64,000 nt of DNA from the NCBI RefSeq assembly GCF_003987315.1, contig NZ_PIPI01000001.1:868001-932000 (forward strand), in the 5' to 3' direction. How positions within the stretch are numbered: position 1 is the stretch's first letter; each line of letters opens with the position of its first letter. A model generated the notes under the pieces. That model saw nothing but the letters and a program-made list of their open reading frames with translations. It did not search any database and was not told the origin of the DNA. The stretch comes from Aliidiomarina haloalkalitolerans (lineage in GTDB: Bacteria; Pseudomonadota; Gammaproteobacteria; Enterobacterales; Alteromonadaceae). This document shows, one piece after another, positions 1-8,793 of the stretch. The position numbers and the translations under genes were made by a program.

Positions 1-2270
1 TTAGTCCGAATGGGGATGTTCTTCTCGTTCTTGACTACCCTGCGCTGCCAACCTTAGTGGACTTGGCTGCCAGTGAATACCGCTTGGCCGGGATGCGAAT
101 TAATCCTGACAACCAAACCATAAGCCAAAGTCGTTATGTGTCAGGCTTTCGCCTGCTAAATATCGCTGATGGCTCCAGCCGGACTATTCGTGGTCTGCCG
201 CAAAACATGCGCGCTATGGGCATGAGCTGGTCACCGGATGGCAAAACCATTGCATTCTTGAATATGGAACAGAACGGCACCTACTTATGGCGCATTGACG
301 TTGAACGAGGTCGCGCTAGCCAGTGGAGCAAAGCTGCAGTTAATGCGGTTTGGGGCGCGCAAATCGAGTGGAGCCATGACTCGCAATCGGTCTATACGTT
401 ATTAGTTGACGCGAAGCGCGGCGCAGCACCACAACGTTCACGCGTACCTGCAGCACCGGTTGTAACTGAATCTCGTGGCCGTTCAGCACCTGCTCGGACG
501 TATCAAGACCTCCTCGCCGATAGCCACGACGTTGCTCTTTTCGACTATTATTTTTCTAGCCAAGTTGCTCGCATCGACCAACGTGGTCGCAGCCACAACC
601 TTGGTAAAGTTGGTGTGATTAACAACATCAGCCTGGCGCCAAATAGCGAGTTTATCCTCGTCACTGCGCTGCAAAAACCATATTCTTATGCGGTGCCACA
701 CTTCCGTTTCGCGCGCAATACAGTCGTTTGGGATAAGCAAGGTAAGCCAGTCTATACCGTTGTTGAACAAGGTGTGGCGGACAACTTACCGATCGGTTTC
801 GACGTCGTTGTTCCGGATCGTCGTAGCATTAGCTGGCGTAACGACGCTGACGCGACCCTAGTTTGGGCGGTTGCCGGCGATGGCGGTAACTCACGCGCCC
901 CCGCTGATATTCGCGACCGCGTTTATCAATTACCTGCACCATTTAACGCAGAGCCTAAGTTATTAGCAGAATTAGAAACTCGCTACGCGCGTTTACTAGC
1001 AGCTGACGGCAATACCGCTCTCGTGTGGGAACGCTGGTGGGCTGAGCGTCAAGAGCGTTTATGGCGCATAAGTCCAGACGGTGACGCTGAACCAGTGCTT
1101 GTTTGGGAACGCGCTTATGACGACAGCTACAATGATCCAGGTCAGCCGTTAACCACCACCTTAGAAAATGGTCGCCGCGTGCTGCTGCTCGATGACGGTC
1201 ACTTAATTCTAACTGGTACAGGCGCCTCAGACGAAGGTGATCGTCCATTCATTGACCGTCGCAACCTCTTAACAGGCGAAACAGAGCGTCTCTGGCGTTC
1301 AGAAGCACCTTATTACGAGCGCCCATGGTCACTGATCGATTTAGAGAACAAGGTATTCTTAACCCAGCGTGAAAGCGTCGATACGCCACCTGACTTCTAC
1401 CTTCGTAATCTGACTGATGAGAGCTTAGTGGCATTAACTAATACTGCCCACCCAATGCCTCATACCTTGGACATCAGCCGTGAATTAGTTAATTATGAGC
1501 GCGCGGACGGTCTACCGATGTCAGCGAACCTATTCTTACCAGCCGGTTATGACCAAGAGCGCGATGGCCCATTACCAACCATCGTATGGGCTTATCCGCG
1601 TGAGTATCGCAGCACAGCTGCCGCAGCTCAGGTAAGTGGTTCACCCTATCGCTTTAATCGCATTAGTTATTGGAATCCGCAATTCTTAGCCACTCAAGGC
1701 TATGCGGTATTTGACGCAGCAACCATGCCGATTGTCGGTGAAGGTGACGAACTCCCGAACGATACCTTTATTGAACAGTTAATTATGAACTCAGAAGCTG
1801 TCATCAATTACGGTGTTGAGCGTGGCGTTAGTGATCGAAATCGCTTTGCATTAGGCGGCCATTCGTATGGTGCATTCATGACTGCAAACGTGCTTGCTCA
1901 CTCAGACCTGTTCCGTGCAGGTATCGCCCGTAGCGGTGCATACAACCGGTCGCTTACTCCGTTTGGTTTCCAGCGCGAAGAGCGGACCATTTGGGATGAC
2001 CCAGCACTGTATCAGCGGATGTCGCCTTTCTTTGCTGCGCATCAACTGAAAACGCCTTTACTACTCATTCATGGTACTGACGACAATAACTCGGGTACCT
2101 TCCCGATGCAGAGTGAGCGTCTATACCAAGCTGTAAAAGGGAATGGTGGCACCGTTCGCTTAGTCATGCTGCCGCTTGAATCTCACGGCTACCGTGCACG
2201 TGAGTCGGTCCTACACATGTTGTGGGAAACCGTCGAGTGGCTTGACGAGTTTGTTAAGAATGCCGAGTAG
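1..2270 (+). CDS. S9 family peptidase (prolyl oligopeptidase fold), 5' partial
   Basis: Serine peptidase of the prolyl-oligopeptidase type. The frame is open to the window edge, so the start lies upstream; a GTG at 57 is only an internal codon. The first half looks like a beta-propeller (repeated SPDG/SPNG and S-W-S motifs). The C-terminal third is an alpha/beta-hydrolase with nucleophile motif GGHSYGAF (Ser codon 1863-1865), an Asp in HGTDDNNSG near 2082 and the His in SHGYR at 2184-2186, so the full triad is present. It resembles the glutamyl-endopeptidase-like S9 subgroup; substrate unknown. The first in-frame codon is at 3. Signal peptide and N-terminus cannot be judged here. A terminator follows 33 bp after the stop. 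Confidence 0.88.
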   Translation, partial: SPNGDVLLVLDYPALPTLVDLAASEYRLAGMRINPDNQTISQSRYVSGFRLLNIADGSSRTIRGLPQNMRAMGMSWSPDGKTIAFLNMEQNGTYLWRIDVERGRASQWSKAAVNAVWGAQIEWSHDSQSVYTLLVDAKRGAAPQRSRVPAAPVVTESRGRSAPARTYQDLLADSHDVALFDYYFSSQVARIDQRGRSHNLGKVGVINNISLAPNSEFILVTALQKPYSYAVPHFRFARNTVVWDKQGKPVYTVVEQGVADNLPIGFDVVVPDRRSISWRNDADATLVWAVAGDGGNSRAPADIRDRVYQLPAPFNAEPKLLAELETRYARLLAADGNTALVWERWWAERQERLWRISPDGDAEPVLVWERAYDDSYNDPGQPLTTTLENGRRVLLLDDGHLILTGTGASDEGDRPFIDRRNLLTGETERLWRSEAPYYERPWSLIDLENKVFLTQRESVDTPPDFYLRNLTDESLVALTNTAHPMPHTLDISRELVNYERADGLPMSANLFLPAGYDQERDGPLPTIVWAYPREYRSTAAAAQVSGSPYRFNRISYWNPQFLATQGYAVFDAATMPIVGEGDELPNDTFIEQLIMNSEAVINYGVERGVSDRNRFALGGHSYGAFMTANVLAHSDLFRAGIARSGAYNRSLTPFGFQREERTIWDDPALYQRMSPFFAAHQLKTPLLLIHGTDDNNSGTFPMQSERLYQAVKGNGGTVRLVMLPLESHGYRARESVLHMLWETVEWLDEFVKNAE

Positions 2271-2291
2271 TTTCGGTAACGATAGCGCCAG

Positions 2292-3269
2292 CTAATCGCT
2301 ATAAAGGCCAGTGGTATCACTGGCCTTTTTATTTAGCCTAGTTTGCATGAGACGCAGGTAAACGTTCGGCATTTGCCCCACCTCATGTTGCTGCATCAGG
2401 GTGACATACCCAACTGGTCGCCACGCGTAGAAACCTGTATCTTCGCAAGTTGCAACCGGATGCAATCCTACTCGCAAGGGGTCGGTTGAACCTAACTGCC
2501 AAACATTCTCAGCGCGTTTCTGCGCAATTGGCTGCTGCAGATGCTGCACCCATGGTAACGTTTGGGTTAAACTCACCAGCTCCGCAGTCGTTAACTCTTG
2601 ACGATCAGTAATGATCATATTTAACGCTGAAAAGTCGAATTCACCTGCACAAAAACGCTCAGCCAAATCACGGCTCATTGGATATTCATCGGCTAAACCC
2701 AGCGTATGGCCAAGCTCATGAGCCAACACGCGACCCCGCGCTTGGCGATCAATAAACACTAAACCATTACGGGTATTCGCTAAACCTGAATCAGTGAGTA
2801 CGACGTCCACTTGCTGAGCCGCCGGCCAGGCCGGCTGCATCCAAACCTGATCATAGGTGTCGGGATCAAGCAATTGACAGGTTGCTCGACCATCTCGATC
2901 CGCACACTCTTCCGCCCAAACTGCAGTAATTAAACGTCCACAAAAACGCACTTCTGCGTCCTCATGAGTATACAAATTCTGAGTGGTTTCTAACCAAGAC
3001 TGACTAGACGGAAGATCGTCTAAACGACCAAAGAAATTCAGCAAAACGTCACAGTGTGGCGCGGGTAGTTGCACCGGAACTTGCTTGCTAAAAGCGGCGA
3101 TAGTTTGCGGTGATGATTCTTTTTTCTGTAACCAGCTTTGCCATTGATCGGAACTGCTGGCCCACCAGACAAAAGAGGCAGCACCTAATGCTACCCCTAG
3201 CATGGGCCAAACAAATGCGCGACTAGTCTTCGAGTTGCTGGCGGAGTTTTTGAATTTCAGTTCGCGCAT
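2292..3269 (-). CDS. Membrane-anchored metzincin-like metalloprotease, uncharacterised
   Basis: I do not recognise a named family. Residues 20-37 form a hydrophobic N-terminal anchor followed by a mainly extracytoplasmic domain. The key motif is HELGHTLGLADEY at 184-196, matching the metzincin zinc signature HExxHxxGxxD (ligands His184, His188, Asp194; catalytic Glu185). A downstream SALNM near residue 215 could be the Met-turn. Cysteines at 73, 110, 122, 131 and later may form disulfides, fitting an exported enzyme. The chosen ATG lies 47 bp inside nlpI with no clear Shine-Dalgarno. An internal ATG (residue 23, 3203) would avoid the overlap but remove part of the segment before the anchor. 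Likely co-transcribed with nlpI. Function inferred from the motif only. Confidence 0.7.
   Translation of the reverse strand: MRELKFKNSASNSKTSRAFVWPMLGVALGAASFVWWASSSDQWQSWLQKKESSPQTIAAFSKQVPVQLPAPHCDVLLNFFGRLDDLPSSQSWLETTQNLYTHEDAEVRFCGRLITAVWAEECADRDGRATCQLLDPDTYDQVWMQPAWPAAQQVDVVLTDSGLANTRNGLVFIDRQARGRVLAHELGHTLGLADEYPMSRDLAERFCAGEFDFSALNMIITDRQELTTAELVSLTQTLPWVQHLQQPIAQKRAENVWQLGSTDPLRVGLHPVATCEDTGFYAWRPVGYVTLMQQHEVGQMPNVYLRLMQTRLNKKASDTTGLYSD
2303..2333 (+). terminator. Intrinsic terminator of the S9 peptidase gene, embedded in the opposing gene
   Basis: Perfect 11-bp stem AAAGGCCAGTG / CACTGGCCTTT (2303-2313 and 2318-2328) with loop GTAT, running into a T-rich tract (2326-2333). It lies inside the last 15 codons of the minus-strand gene that ends at 2292, so the two convergent genes share this DNA. 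Confidence 0.85.
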
Positions 3270-4140
3270 AACGATGTTCTAAGTAGCTGTAAGCGTTGGT
3301 CGCTAAGGCCAGCTTGAAATAATTAATCGCAGCAAAGGTTTGCCCACGTGTCGCAGCCATTTTTCCCATATAGAAGTATGCTTCGCATAAATAATGATTC
3401 AACTCTTCTTGATCATTGCTGCGTTCAAATGCACTGCGAATTAACTCTTCTTCATTTTTTTCGCCAAGAATATAAGCAATAATCTCTTGGCCCCAAGGAT
3501 TCTCCGTCGCAGCTGGCCAATGTTCACGGAGCTGAGTCTCGGCGCGGCCACTATCGAGCTCGCGACCAGCAAAGTAATACCAAATCACTCGAAATGGGTC
3601 GGCAGGATTTTGAAAGTAGAAGTCGGCAAAATCAGTGTGAGCGAGGAAATACTGGCCATTGTAGTACGCAGCTAAACCGCGATTCAGATAGACATAATCA
3701 TGATCTGGCGCCAGTTCAATTGTGCTATCAAATGCTTCGAACGCGGATTGGTAATCGCCCATTGCGGTCAAATAAATCCCCATGACATGATACGCATCGA
3801 CCAAGTCTGGCTTTAATTCGAGTGCTTGATTTGCATCCACCAACGCAAGTGTACGCAAACCAAGTTGATCGTGTGTCACCGCACGCCGTTGCAGTAAATA
3901 CGCTCGTTGCTCATCATCGAGGTTGCCGGAGCTGAGCAATTCGTTTAACTGAAGCAGTTCAATCTCAATACTTCGGTTAACGGGCAGAGGCTCAACCAAG
4001 TATAAATTTGGTTCGTAACCGGCCATAGAGTCTGGCACACGCTCAACCGGTTGCTGTTCCCCGTTTAAGCCCGCACTACTGGTACAACCGCTGATCAATA
4101 TCAGTCCTAGAACAACACCAACTATACGCAATATTTTCAC
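3223..4140 (-). CDS. nlpI: Lipoprotein NlpI, TPR protein
   Basis: Outer-membrane lipoprotein with tetratricopeptide repeats. In E. coli NlpI is an adaptor for murein endopeptidases and the Prc protease. The signal peptide ends in lipobox LISGC with Cys19. TPR helices run from about residue 60 to 180 (A-x-x-x-x-x-A-L-E-L-K-P and Y-x-N-R-G-L-A patterns), followed by a helical C-terminal domain, for 305 residues in total. The start is GTG with GGCGGAGAG a few bases upstream. The position downstream of pnp matches the enterobacterial order and supports the assignment. Its 3' end overlaps the following metalloprotease gene by 47 bp. Confidence 0.9.
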   Translation of the reverse strand: MKILRIVGVVLGLILISGCTSSAGLNGEQQPVERVPDSMAGYEPNLYLVEPLPVNRSIEIELLQLNELLSSGNLDDEQRAYLLQRRAVTHDQLGLRTLALVDANQALELKPDLVDAYHVMGIYLTAMGDYQSAFEAFDSTIELAPDHDYVYLNRGLAAYYNGQYFLAHTDFADFYFQNPADPFRVIWYYFAGRELDSGRAETQLREHWPAATENPWGQEIIAYILGEKNEEELIRSAFERSNDQEELNHYLCEAYFYMGKMAATRGQTFAAINYFKLALATNAYSYLEHRYARTEIQKLRQQLED

Positions 4141-4250
4141 CGTACTCTCCGCCTTTCAAGCATGAATTCTCATTTAATCACATCCACAGCGGAGCGCCTA
4201 GGGGCGCGGAGAATTTTAAACAAAACCTAACAATAAAACTTCAGCATGCT

Positions 4251-4322
4251 TTAGTCTTGTTGGCGTAAACGCCTGATCTGATTCTCCAGTGGTTTGTTCC
4301 AAGTTGCTTGTAAGTTTTTCAT
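4251..4322 (-). CDS. Candidate small protein (23 codons) between pnp and nlpI
   Basis: Short ORF on the minus strand starting at ATG 4322 with a strong Shine-Dalgarno (TGGAGG, 4331-4336) about 8 nt upstream, ending with TAA at 4251-4253. An in-frame ATG at 4328 is too close to the Shine-Dalgarno. The product begins MKNLQATWNKPLE and is basic toward its end (QIRRLRQQD). It matches no family I know. E. coli has a small gene, yrbN, in the same neighbourhood (near nlpI), but the sequence is not similar. It could be a genuine small protein or a translated leader of nlpI. Only the ribosome-binding site and frame support it. Confidence 0.45.
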   Translation of the reverse strand: MKNLQATWNKPLENQIRRLRQQD

Positions 4323-4415
4323 CGTCATTACCTCCAGTTATTGCGAATGACACTGAGATAACGACTCAGATCACACTCCTATTCCGTCAAGATTTTGTAA
4401 ACATAGCAAAAACCC

Positions 4416-4447
4416 AAAAAAAAGCCCCGAGCATCATGCTCAGGGCT
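4416..4447 (-). terminator. Intrinsic terminator downstream of pnp
   Basis: Stem AGCCCCGAGCA (4423-4433) against TGCTCAGGGCT (4437-4447), with one G-U wobble in the minus-strand RNA, followed in that direction by eight Us (A-run 4416-4423). It separates pnp from the small ORF and nlpI. Confidence 0.85.
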
Positions 4448-4471
4448 ATTTCATTTCACCTATTCGATGAA

Positions 4472-6592
4472 TTACTCGGCTTGGTCGCCAGTTGCTTCCG
4501 CACTGTCTGTCGACTCTTGCGCTTCTTTCATACTCAAACGCACGCGGCCTTGACGGTCAATTTCAAGAACCTTGACCTTCACGACTTCGCCAACTGACAA
4601 GTAGTCGTTCACATCTTCAACGCGCTTGTCGCTGATTTGCGAAATGTGAACTAAGCCGTCTTTACCTGGTAATACGGTTACAAACGCACCGAAGTCGACG
4701 ATACGTGCAACTTTACCTTCATAAATACGACCTACTTCGACTTCAGCAGTAAGCGCTTCGATGCGTTTCACAGCCGCTTGTGCAGCAGCTTCGTCAGTCG
4801 CAGCAATCTTAATGGTGCCGTCGTCGTCGATTTCAATGCTCGTACCGGTTGACTCGGTCAACTCGCGAATAACCGCGCCGCCTTTACCGATAACATCACG
4901 AATCTTCTCTGGGTTGATCTTCATGATGTGGAAACGTGGAGCAAAGTCAGAGACATCGTCACGCGCCGAGCTAATTGCTTGGTCCATCACCGACAAAATG
5001 TGTAAACGGGCAGCTTTTGCTTGTGCCAACGCTTTTTCCATAATGTCTTTGGTAATCCCTTCGATTTTGATGTCCATCTGTAATGCAGTCACACCGGTCG
5101 CACTACCAGCAACTTTAAAGTCCATGTCACCAAGGTGGTCTTCGTCACCAAGGATATCAGAAAGAACAACGAAGTCGTCGCCTTCCTTAACAAGGCCCAT
5201 AGCGATACCAGCAACTGAAGCTTTAATTGGCACACCAGCGTCCATCAACGCCAATGAGGTACCACAGACTGAAGCCATTGAGCTTGAGCCGTTTGATTCA
5301 GTGATTTCAGACACCACACGAATGGTGTACGGAAATTCTTCTGGGCTTGGCATAACCGCTAACACACCGCGTTTTGCTAAACGGCCGTGACCAATTTCAC
5401 GACGCTTCGGTGAACCGACCATACCCGTTTCACCAACACAGTACGGAGGGAAGTTGTAGTGCAACATGAAGCGATCCGTGCGCGCACCCATAATCTCGTC
5501 GATATTCTGTGCATCACGCTCAGTACCTAAGGTAGCTGCAACGATTGCTTGAGTTTCACCACGAGTAAAGACTGCTGAACCGTGAACGCGCGGTAACACG
5601 CCGGTCGCTACGTCAAGTGCACGAACCATGTCTGGTTCACGACCGTCGATGCGCGGCTCACCCGCGATAACGCGACGACGCACCACTTGTGATTCGAATT
5701 CGTGGAAGATGTCACCCACTTCTTTTTCATTCAGTTCTGCGTCGTCCGCTTTCAGTGCTTCAATCACTTCTTTCAGTGCCACACCTAAAGCGTTTTTACG
5801 TTCAACTTTATCGGTGATGCGGTAAGCTTCGCCGATTTTGCTCTCAGCCAATTCTTTGATTTTTGCAATCAGTGGTTCATTTTTAGCAGCCGGTACCCAA
5901 TCCCACTTCGGAGCATTGACTTCGGCAGCAAACTCATTAATCGCTGAAACGACTGTCTGCATTTGCTCATGACCGTAAACCACAGCGCCTAACATCACTT
6001 CTTCGCTGAGTAAGTTCGCTTCTGACTCAACCATTAATACGGCAGCTTCAGTACCGGCAACAACGAGGTCAAGTGCTGATGACTCAAGCTCAGTCTTCGT
6101 TGGGTTCAAAGCGTATTCATTGTTGATGACACCAACCCGCGCTGCGCCGATTGGACCATTGAATGGAATACCAGAGATTGTCAATGCGGCAGACGCACCA
6201 ATCAAAGCAACGATATCTGGGTTAACTTCAGGGTTTAGCGACATAACTGTTGCAATCACCTGAACTTCATTAAAGAAACCTTCTGGAAACAGCGGACGAA
6301 TTGGACGGTCAATAAGGCGACTCGTTAATGTTTCGTTCTCTGAAGGGCGGCCTTCACGCTTGAAGAAACCACCTGGAATTTTACCCGCAGCGTAAGTACG
6401 CTCTTGGTAGTTAACGGTCAGCGGAAAGAAATCAGCGTCTGGACGCGCTTCTTTTTTACCAACAACAGTGACTAATACCGTTGTGTCGTCCATGCTTGCC
6501 ATAACAGCGGCTGTCGCTTGACGAGCAATTGCGCCCGTTTCGAGAGTGACAGTGTGCTGACCATATTGGAATTGCTTAATAATCGGATTCAC
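4472..6592 (-). CDS. pnp: Polyribonucleotide nucleotidyltransferase (PNPase)
   Basis: 3'-5' exoribonuclease that degrades RNA phosphorolytically and joins the RNA degradosome. It is 706 residues, close to the 711 of E. coli. Domain order: RNase PH domain 1 (about 10-140, [16 protein letters not shown]), linker helices, RNase PH domain 2 (about 310-540, with [10 protein letters not shown]), KH (about 553-610, [10 protein letters not shown]) and S1 (about 620-690, [18 protein letters not shown]). The start is GTG at 6592 with AAAGGA upstream. It has its own TATAAT box and a roughly 80-nt leader, consistent with the autoregulated pnp leader of enterics. The 3' neighbour is nlpI and the 5' neighbour is rpsO. 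Confidence 0.98.
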   Translation of the reverse strand: MNPIIKQFQYGQHTVTLETGAIARQATAAVMASMDDTTVLVTVVGKKEARPDADFFPLTVNYQERTYAAGKIPGGFFKREGRPSENETLTSRLIDRPIRPLFPEGFFNEVQVIATVMSLNPEVNPDIVALIGASAALTISGIPFNGPIGAARVGVINNEYALNPTKTELESSALDLVVAGTEAAVLMVESEANLLSEEVMLGAVVYGHEQMQTVVSAINEFAAEVNAPKWDWVPAAKNEPLIAKIKELAESKIGEAYRITDKVERKNALGVALKEVIEALKADDAELNEKEVGDIFHEFESQVVRRRVIAGEPRIDGREPDMVRALDVATGVLPRVHGSAVFTRGETQAIVAATLGTERDAQNIDEIMGARTDRFMLHYNFPPYCVGETGMVGSPKRREIGHGRLAKRGVLAVMPSPEEFPYTIRVVSEITESNGSSSMASVCGTSLALMDAGVPIKASVAGIAMGLVKEGDDFVVLSDILGDEDHLGDMDFKVAGSATGVTALQMDIKIEGITKDIMEKALAQAKAARLHILSVMDQAISSARDDVSDFAPRFHIMKINPEKIRDVIGKGGAVIRELTESTGTSIEIDDDGTIKIAATDEAAAQAAVKRIEALTAEVEVGRIYEGKVARIVDFGAFVTVLPGKDGLVHISQISDKRVEDVNDYLSVGEVVKVKVLEIDRQGRVRLSMKEAQESTDSAEATGDQAE

Positions 6593-6672
6593 GTTTTGTT
6601 TTTCCTTTACTTACTTAATTTCGCCCCTACTTTTCCCGGGCCCTGTGCTTTTTTAACTACTTTCAACGCTGC

Positions 6673-6678
6673 ATTATA
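6673..6678 (-). promoter_or_regulatory. -10 box of the probable pnp promoter
   Basis: TATAAT on the minus strand about 80 nt upstream of the pnp start. No good -35 is visible at 16-18 bp. Transcription from here would give a leader containing the GC-rich palindrome near 6639-6645. Confidence 0.45.
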
Positions 6679-6756
6679 ACGGAATAAGCTCACCTAAAGA
6701 AAGCAAGTGCGCAATCTTTAAGCAAAAACCTGACCATAAACCACAATTCAAACGCC

Positions 6757-6788
6757 AAAAATAACAAAGGGGCCCTGAGGCCCCTTTG
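6757..6788 (-). terminator. Intrinsic terminator downstream of rpsO
   Basis: Perfect 10-bp stem CAAAGGGGCC / GGCCCCTTTG (6765-6774, 6779-6788) with loop CTGA and a U-rich tail on the minus strand (6757-6764). Confidence 0.88.
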
Positions 6789-6799
6789 CATGTAAACTG

Positions 6800-7069
6800 T
6801 TAGCGACGTAATTCTAGACGCTTAATCAGGTCTACATAGCGCTCTTCATTTTTACGCTTCAAGTAGTCCAACAACTTACGACGTTGGCTTACCATGCGCA
6901 GCAGACCACGACGTGAGTGGTGATCGTGCTTGTGCTCTTTGAAGTGACCTTGCAAGTGGTTGATTTGCGCAGTTAACAAAGCTACCTGAACTTCAGGTGA
7001 ACCTGTGTCGCCTTCGCCACGTGCGTAGTCGGCTACGATTTGTGCTTTTTGAGCAGCTGTTAGTGACAT
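6800..7069 (-). CDS. rpsO: 30S ribosomal protein S15
   Basis: Primary 16S rRNA-binding protein of the small-subunit platform, 89 residues as usual. Family hallmarks are [14 protein letters not shown] near the N-terminus, the [19 protein letters not shown] segment and the basic C-terminus ending LIKRLELRR. The initiator Met is preceded by CTGGAGTAACATT, a good ribosome-binding site. It sits between truB and pnp as in E. coli, with its own promoter overlapping the truB stop and a strong terminator behind it. It can therefore be transcribed separately from the upstream nusA-infB block. Confidence 0.98.
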   Translation of the reverse strand: MSLTAAQKAQIVADYARGEGDTGSPEVQVALLTAQINHLQGHFKEHKHDHHSRRGLLRMVSQRRKLLDYLKRKNEERYVDLIKRLELRR

Positions 7070-7132
7070 AATGTTACTCCAGTTTTGATGATGCCCGAGC
7101 CGATCACTAATTCAGCCCAAGCGGGAGCGCGA

Positions 7133-7161
7133 ATTATACGCGCGTTACTAGCCGATTACAA
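7133..7161 (-). promoter_or_regulatory. Sigma-70 promoter of rpsO
   Basis: Minus-strand TTGTAA (7156-7161), 17-bp spacer and a perfect TATAAT (7133-7138). The -35 contains the truB stop codon. This is the same arrangement as rpsO P1 in E. coli. Confidence 0.7.
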
Positions 7162-8085
7162 CACCACAACGCGCTTTGGCCAGTATAAACCGTCGCTTTC
7201 TCGGCGTTCACCAACGCCAAGAAAAACTCCGTCACTGGCACGACGCACACGTAATAATGGCGTTGTAGTCTCCGCGGCGACCGGTTGGCCGTGCAAGAAA
7301 CCACCCGCGGCTTTATCAGACACCTTTACTTCCGCAAGTTGCTGCACCGGAGCGTCAATGGGGAGCAAAAAAGCGTCAAGCGTCGAATAATCAAACTCAG
7401 CCGGATCGTCACGATCCGCGACCAGCGCTTGCAACTCTTCCAAAGAATGCATTGCGTCAGCTGGATAGTCGCCAACGCGCGTACGATGCAAGCTTTTAAC
7501 ATAGGCGCCACAGCCTAACGCTTGGCCAAGATCATCCACTAGAGAGCGAATATAAGTGCCTTTGCTACAGTGTACATCGAGCGTGACAAAAGGAAGCTCA
7601 ATAGCGACAACGTCTATCGAGTAAATTGTAATTGGACGGGCTTTGCGCTCGACTTCAATACCGCGACGAGCATAATCGTAAAGTGGTTTACCTTCATGCT
7701 TAAGGGCAGAAAACATCGACGGCACTTGCAGAATATCGCCTATAAATGGTGTGATCGCAGCGCGTACCTGCTCGGGCGTAACCGTCACGTCATGACGCTC
7801 AACAACTTCGCCATCGGCGTCACTCGTGTTGGTGCGAATACCTAGCTCCGCAACCACTCGATAGCCTTTATCAGCGTCGAGCAAAAACTGAGCAAACTTA
7901 GTTGATTCACCAAGACACACCGGTAGCATGCCCGTTGCTAATGGATCTAATGCGCCTGTGTGTCCTGCTTTCTGGGCGTAGAACGCTCGTTTTACTTGTT
8001 GCAGTATCCGATTAGAAGATTCCCCTGACGGCTTATCCACCAGGATCACACCATCGACTAATCGACCACGTGTTCGTCTCGCCAC
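7156..8085 (-). CDS. truB: tRNA pseudouridine(55) synthase TruB
   Basis: Converts U55 to pseudouridine in the T-loop of tRNAs. It is 309 residues. The catalytic motif GHTGALDPLATGMLP holds Asp47; the KGYR and CSKGTYIRSL (RNA-binding) motifs of the TruB family are also present, with a PUA-like C-terminal part from about residue 250. It begins 3 bp after rbfA ends, so the two are translationally close. The last codon and stop overlap the -35 element of the rpsO promoter. Confidence 0.97.
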   Translation of the reverse strand: MARRTRGRLVDGVILVDKPSGESSNRILQQVKRAFYAQKAGHTGALDPLATGMLPVCLGESTKFAQFLLDADKGYRVVAELGIRTNTSDADGEVVERHDVTVTPEQVRAAITPFIGDILQVPSMFSALKHEGKPLYDYARRGIEVERKARPITIYSIDVVAIELPFVTLDVHCSKGTYIRSLVDDLGQALGCGAYVKSLHRTRVGDYPADAMHSLEELQALVADRDDPAEFDYSTLDAFLLPIDAPVQQLAEVKVSDKAAGGFLHGQPVAAETTTPLLRVRRASDGVFLGVGERRESDGLYWPKRVVVL

Positions 8086-8088
8086 AGC

Positions 8089-8484
8089 TTATTCCTGTTC
8101 GTCGTCCGGATTGTTCTTCGCTCGCTCTTCGTCGCGCTCACGTGCTTCACGCACTAGGCTCGCCATGCGAATCCCTTCAAGCAAACTTACATCATGCACA
8201 AAGCGTAGCTCTGGCGTCACCCTCGATTTAATTCGCTTACCGAGCAACGAACGAATATAACCCGCCGCTTCGTTAAGCACACCTAGTGCTGTTTTGACCT
8301 GCTCTGGGTCATCCTGTAAGAAAGTCACAAACACTTTGGCATAGCCAAGGTCTTTCGACACTTCCACATCGTTAACAGTCGGCATTAAAACTCGCGGGTC
8401 TTTAATTTCACGCTGCAGAATCATCGCAATCTCGCGCTGCATCTGCTGCGAAAACCGATCGGTCCGACTAAATTGCTTCTTCAT
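8089..8484 (-). CDS. rbfA: 30S ribosome-binding factor RbfA
   Basis: Late 30S maturation and cold-adaptation factor that binds 16S rRNA near helix 1. It is 131 residues with the type-II KH fold; visible family segments are REIKDPRV, VEVSKDLGYAKVFVT and TPELRFVHD, and there is an acidic C-terminal tail (NNPDDEQE). The ATG at 8484 has GAGGAG five bases upstream. In E. coli rbfA follows infB after about 160 bp. Here 540 bp containing two repeat elements and a terminator separate them, so rbfA may depend on a promoter of its own. Confidence 0.96.
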   Translation of the reverse strand: MKKQFSRTDRFSQQMQREIAMILQREIKDPRVLMPTVNDVEVSKDLGYAKVFVTFLQDDPEQVKTALGVLNEAAGYIRSLLGKRIKSRVTPELRFVHDVSLLEGIRMASLVREARERDEERAKNNPDDEQE

Positions 8485-8520
8485 AAATACTCCTCAATCC
8501 TGCTTACGAGCTCGGATAAC

Positions 8521-8540
8521 AACGCTAATAGTTTAGCGTT
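8521..8540. other. Small perfect hairpin in the rbfA leader
   Basis: AACGCTAA-TAGT-TTAGCGTT, 8-bp stem, about 35 nt upstream of the rbfA start on the minus strand. No U-tract follows, so it is not a terminator. It could act in the leader mRNA of this cold-shock-type gene; the role is unproven. Confidence 0.5.
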
Positions 8541-8554
8541 ACGTCGACTTTTGT

Positions 8555-8663
8555 CTGCACCCGCAGGGTATTGCAACATGGGACGCCGTAAACCCGTCCA
8601 TGGGGGCTTGGCCTCGCCATCCATGGCTCGGACTCCCACTTATGCAATACCCTGCAGGTGCAG
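8555..8663. repeat. Inverted-repeat element A (109 bp), MITE-like
   Basis: Terminal inverted repeats of 21 bp, 8555-8575 (CTGCACCCGCAGGGTATTGC then A) and 8643-8663, match at 20 of 21 positions. The inside contains a 53-bp core (8581-8633) whose reverse complement matches element B's core (8868-8920) at 46 of 53 positions. The core includes two CCATGG palindromes. No ORF typical of a transposase is inside. With element B it forms a family of at least two members in this intergenic gap. Confidence 0.8.
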
Positions 8664-8748
8664 TCGTCGCCGTCATTGATCACGGTAAGCGTTGTCATCT
8701 TCGCTTGCGTATCAGTTAACCGATACCGGTAATCTTTCGACTACTACA

Positions 8749-8777
8749 GGTATAAACCATCAGCGTTGTACGATAAA
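8749..8777 (-). promoter_or_regulatory. Possible promoter upstream of rbfA
   Basis: Minus-strand TTTATC (8772-8777), 17-bp spacer, TATACC (8749-8754). Only 3/6 and 4/6 matches, but it lies between the two repeats, downstream of the infB terminator, where an rbfA promoter would be needed. Confidence 0.3.
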
Positions 8778-8793
8778 AAATCAAACAGATTAA

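Noticed and set aside
4194-4207. GC-rich palindrome upstream of nlpI as terminator
   Set aside because: The stem is 5 bp and no T-tract follows in either direction.
4761-5390. Long + strand open frame (about 209 codons) inside pnp
   Set aside because: It is fully antisense to pnp, shows no family signature, and arises from the biased codon use of the real gene. Similar antisense frames inside infB (11086-11485), nusA and ftsH were rejected for the same reason.
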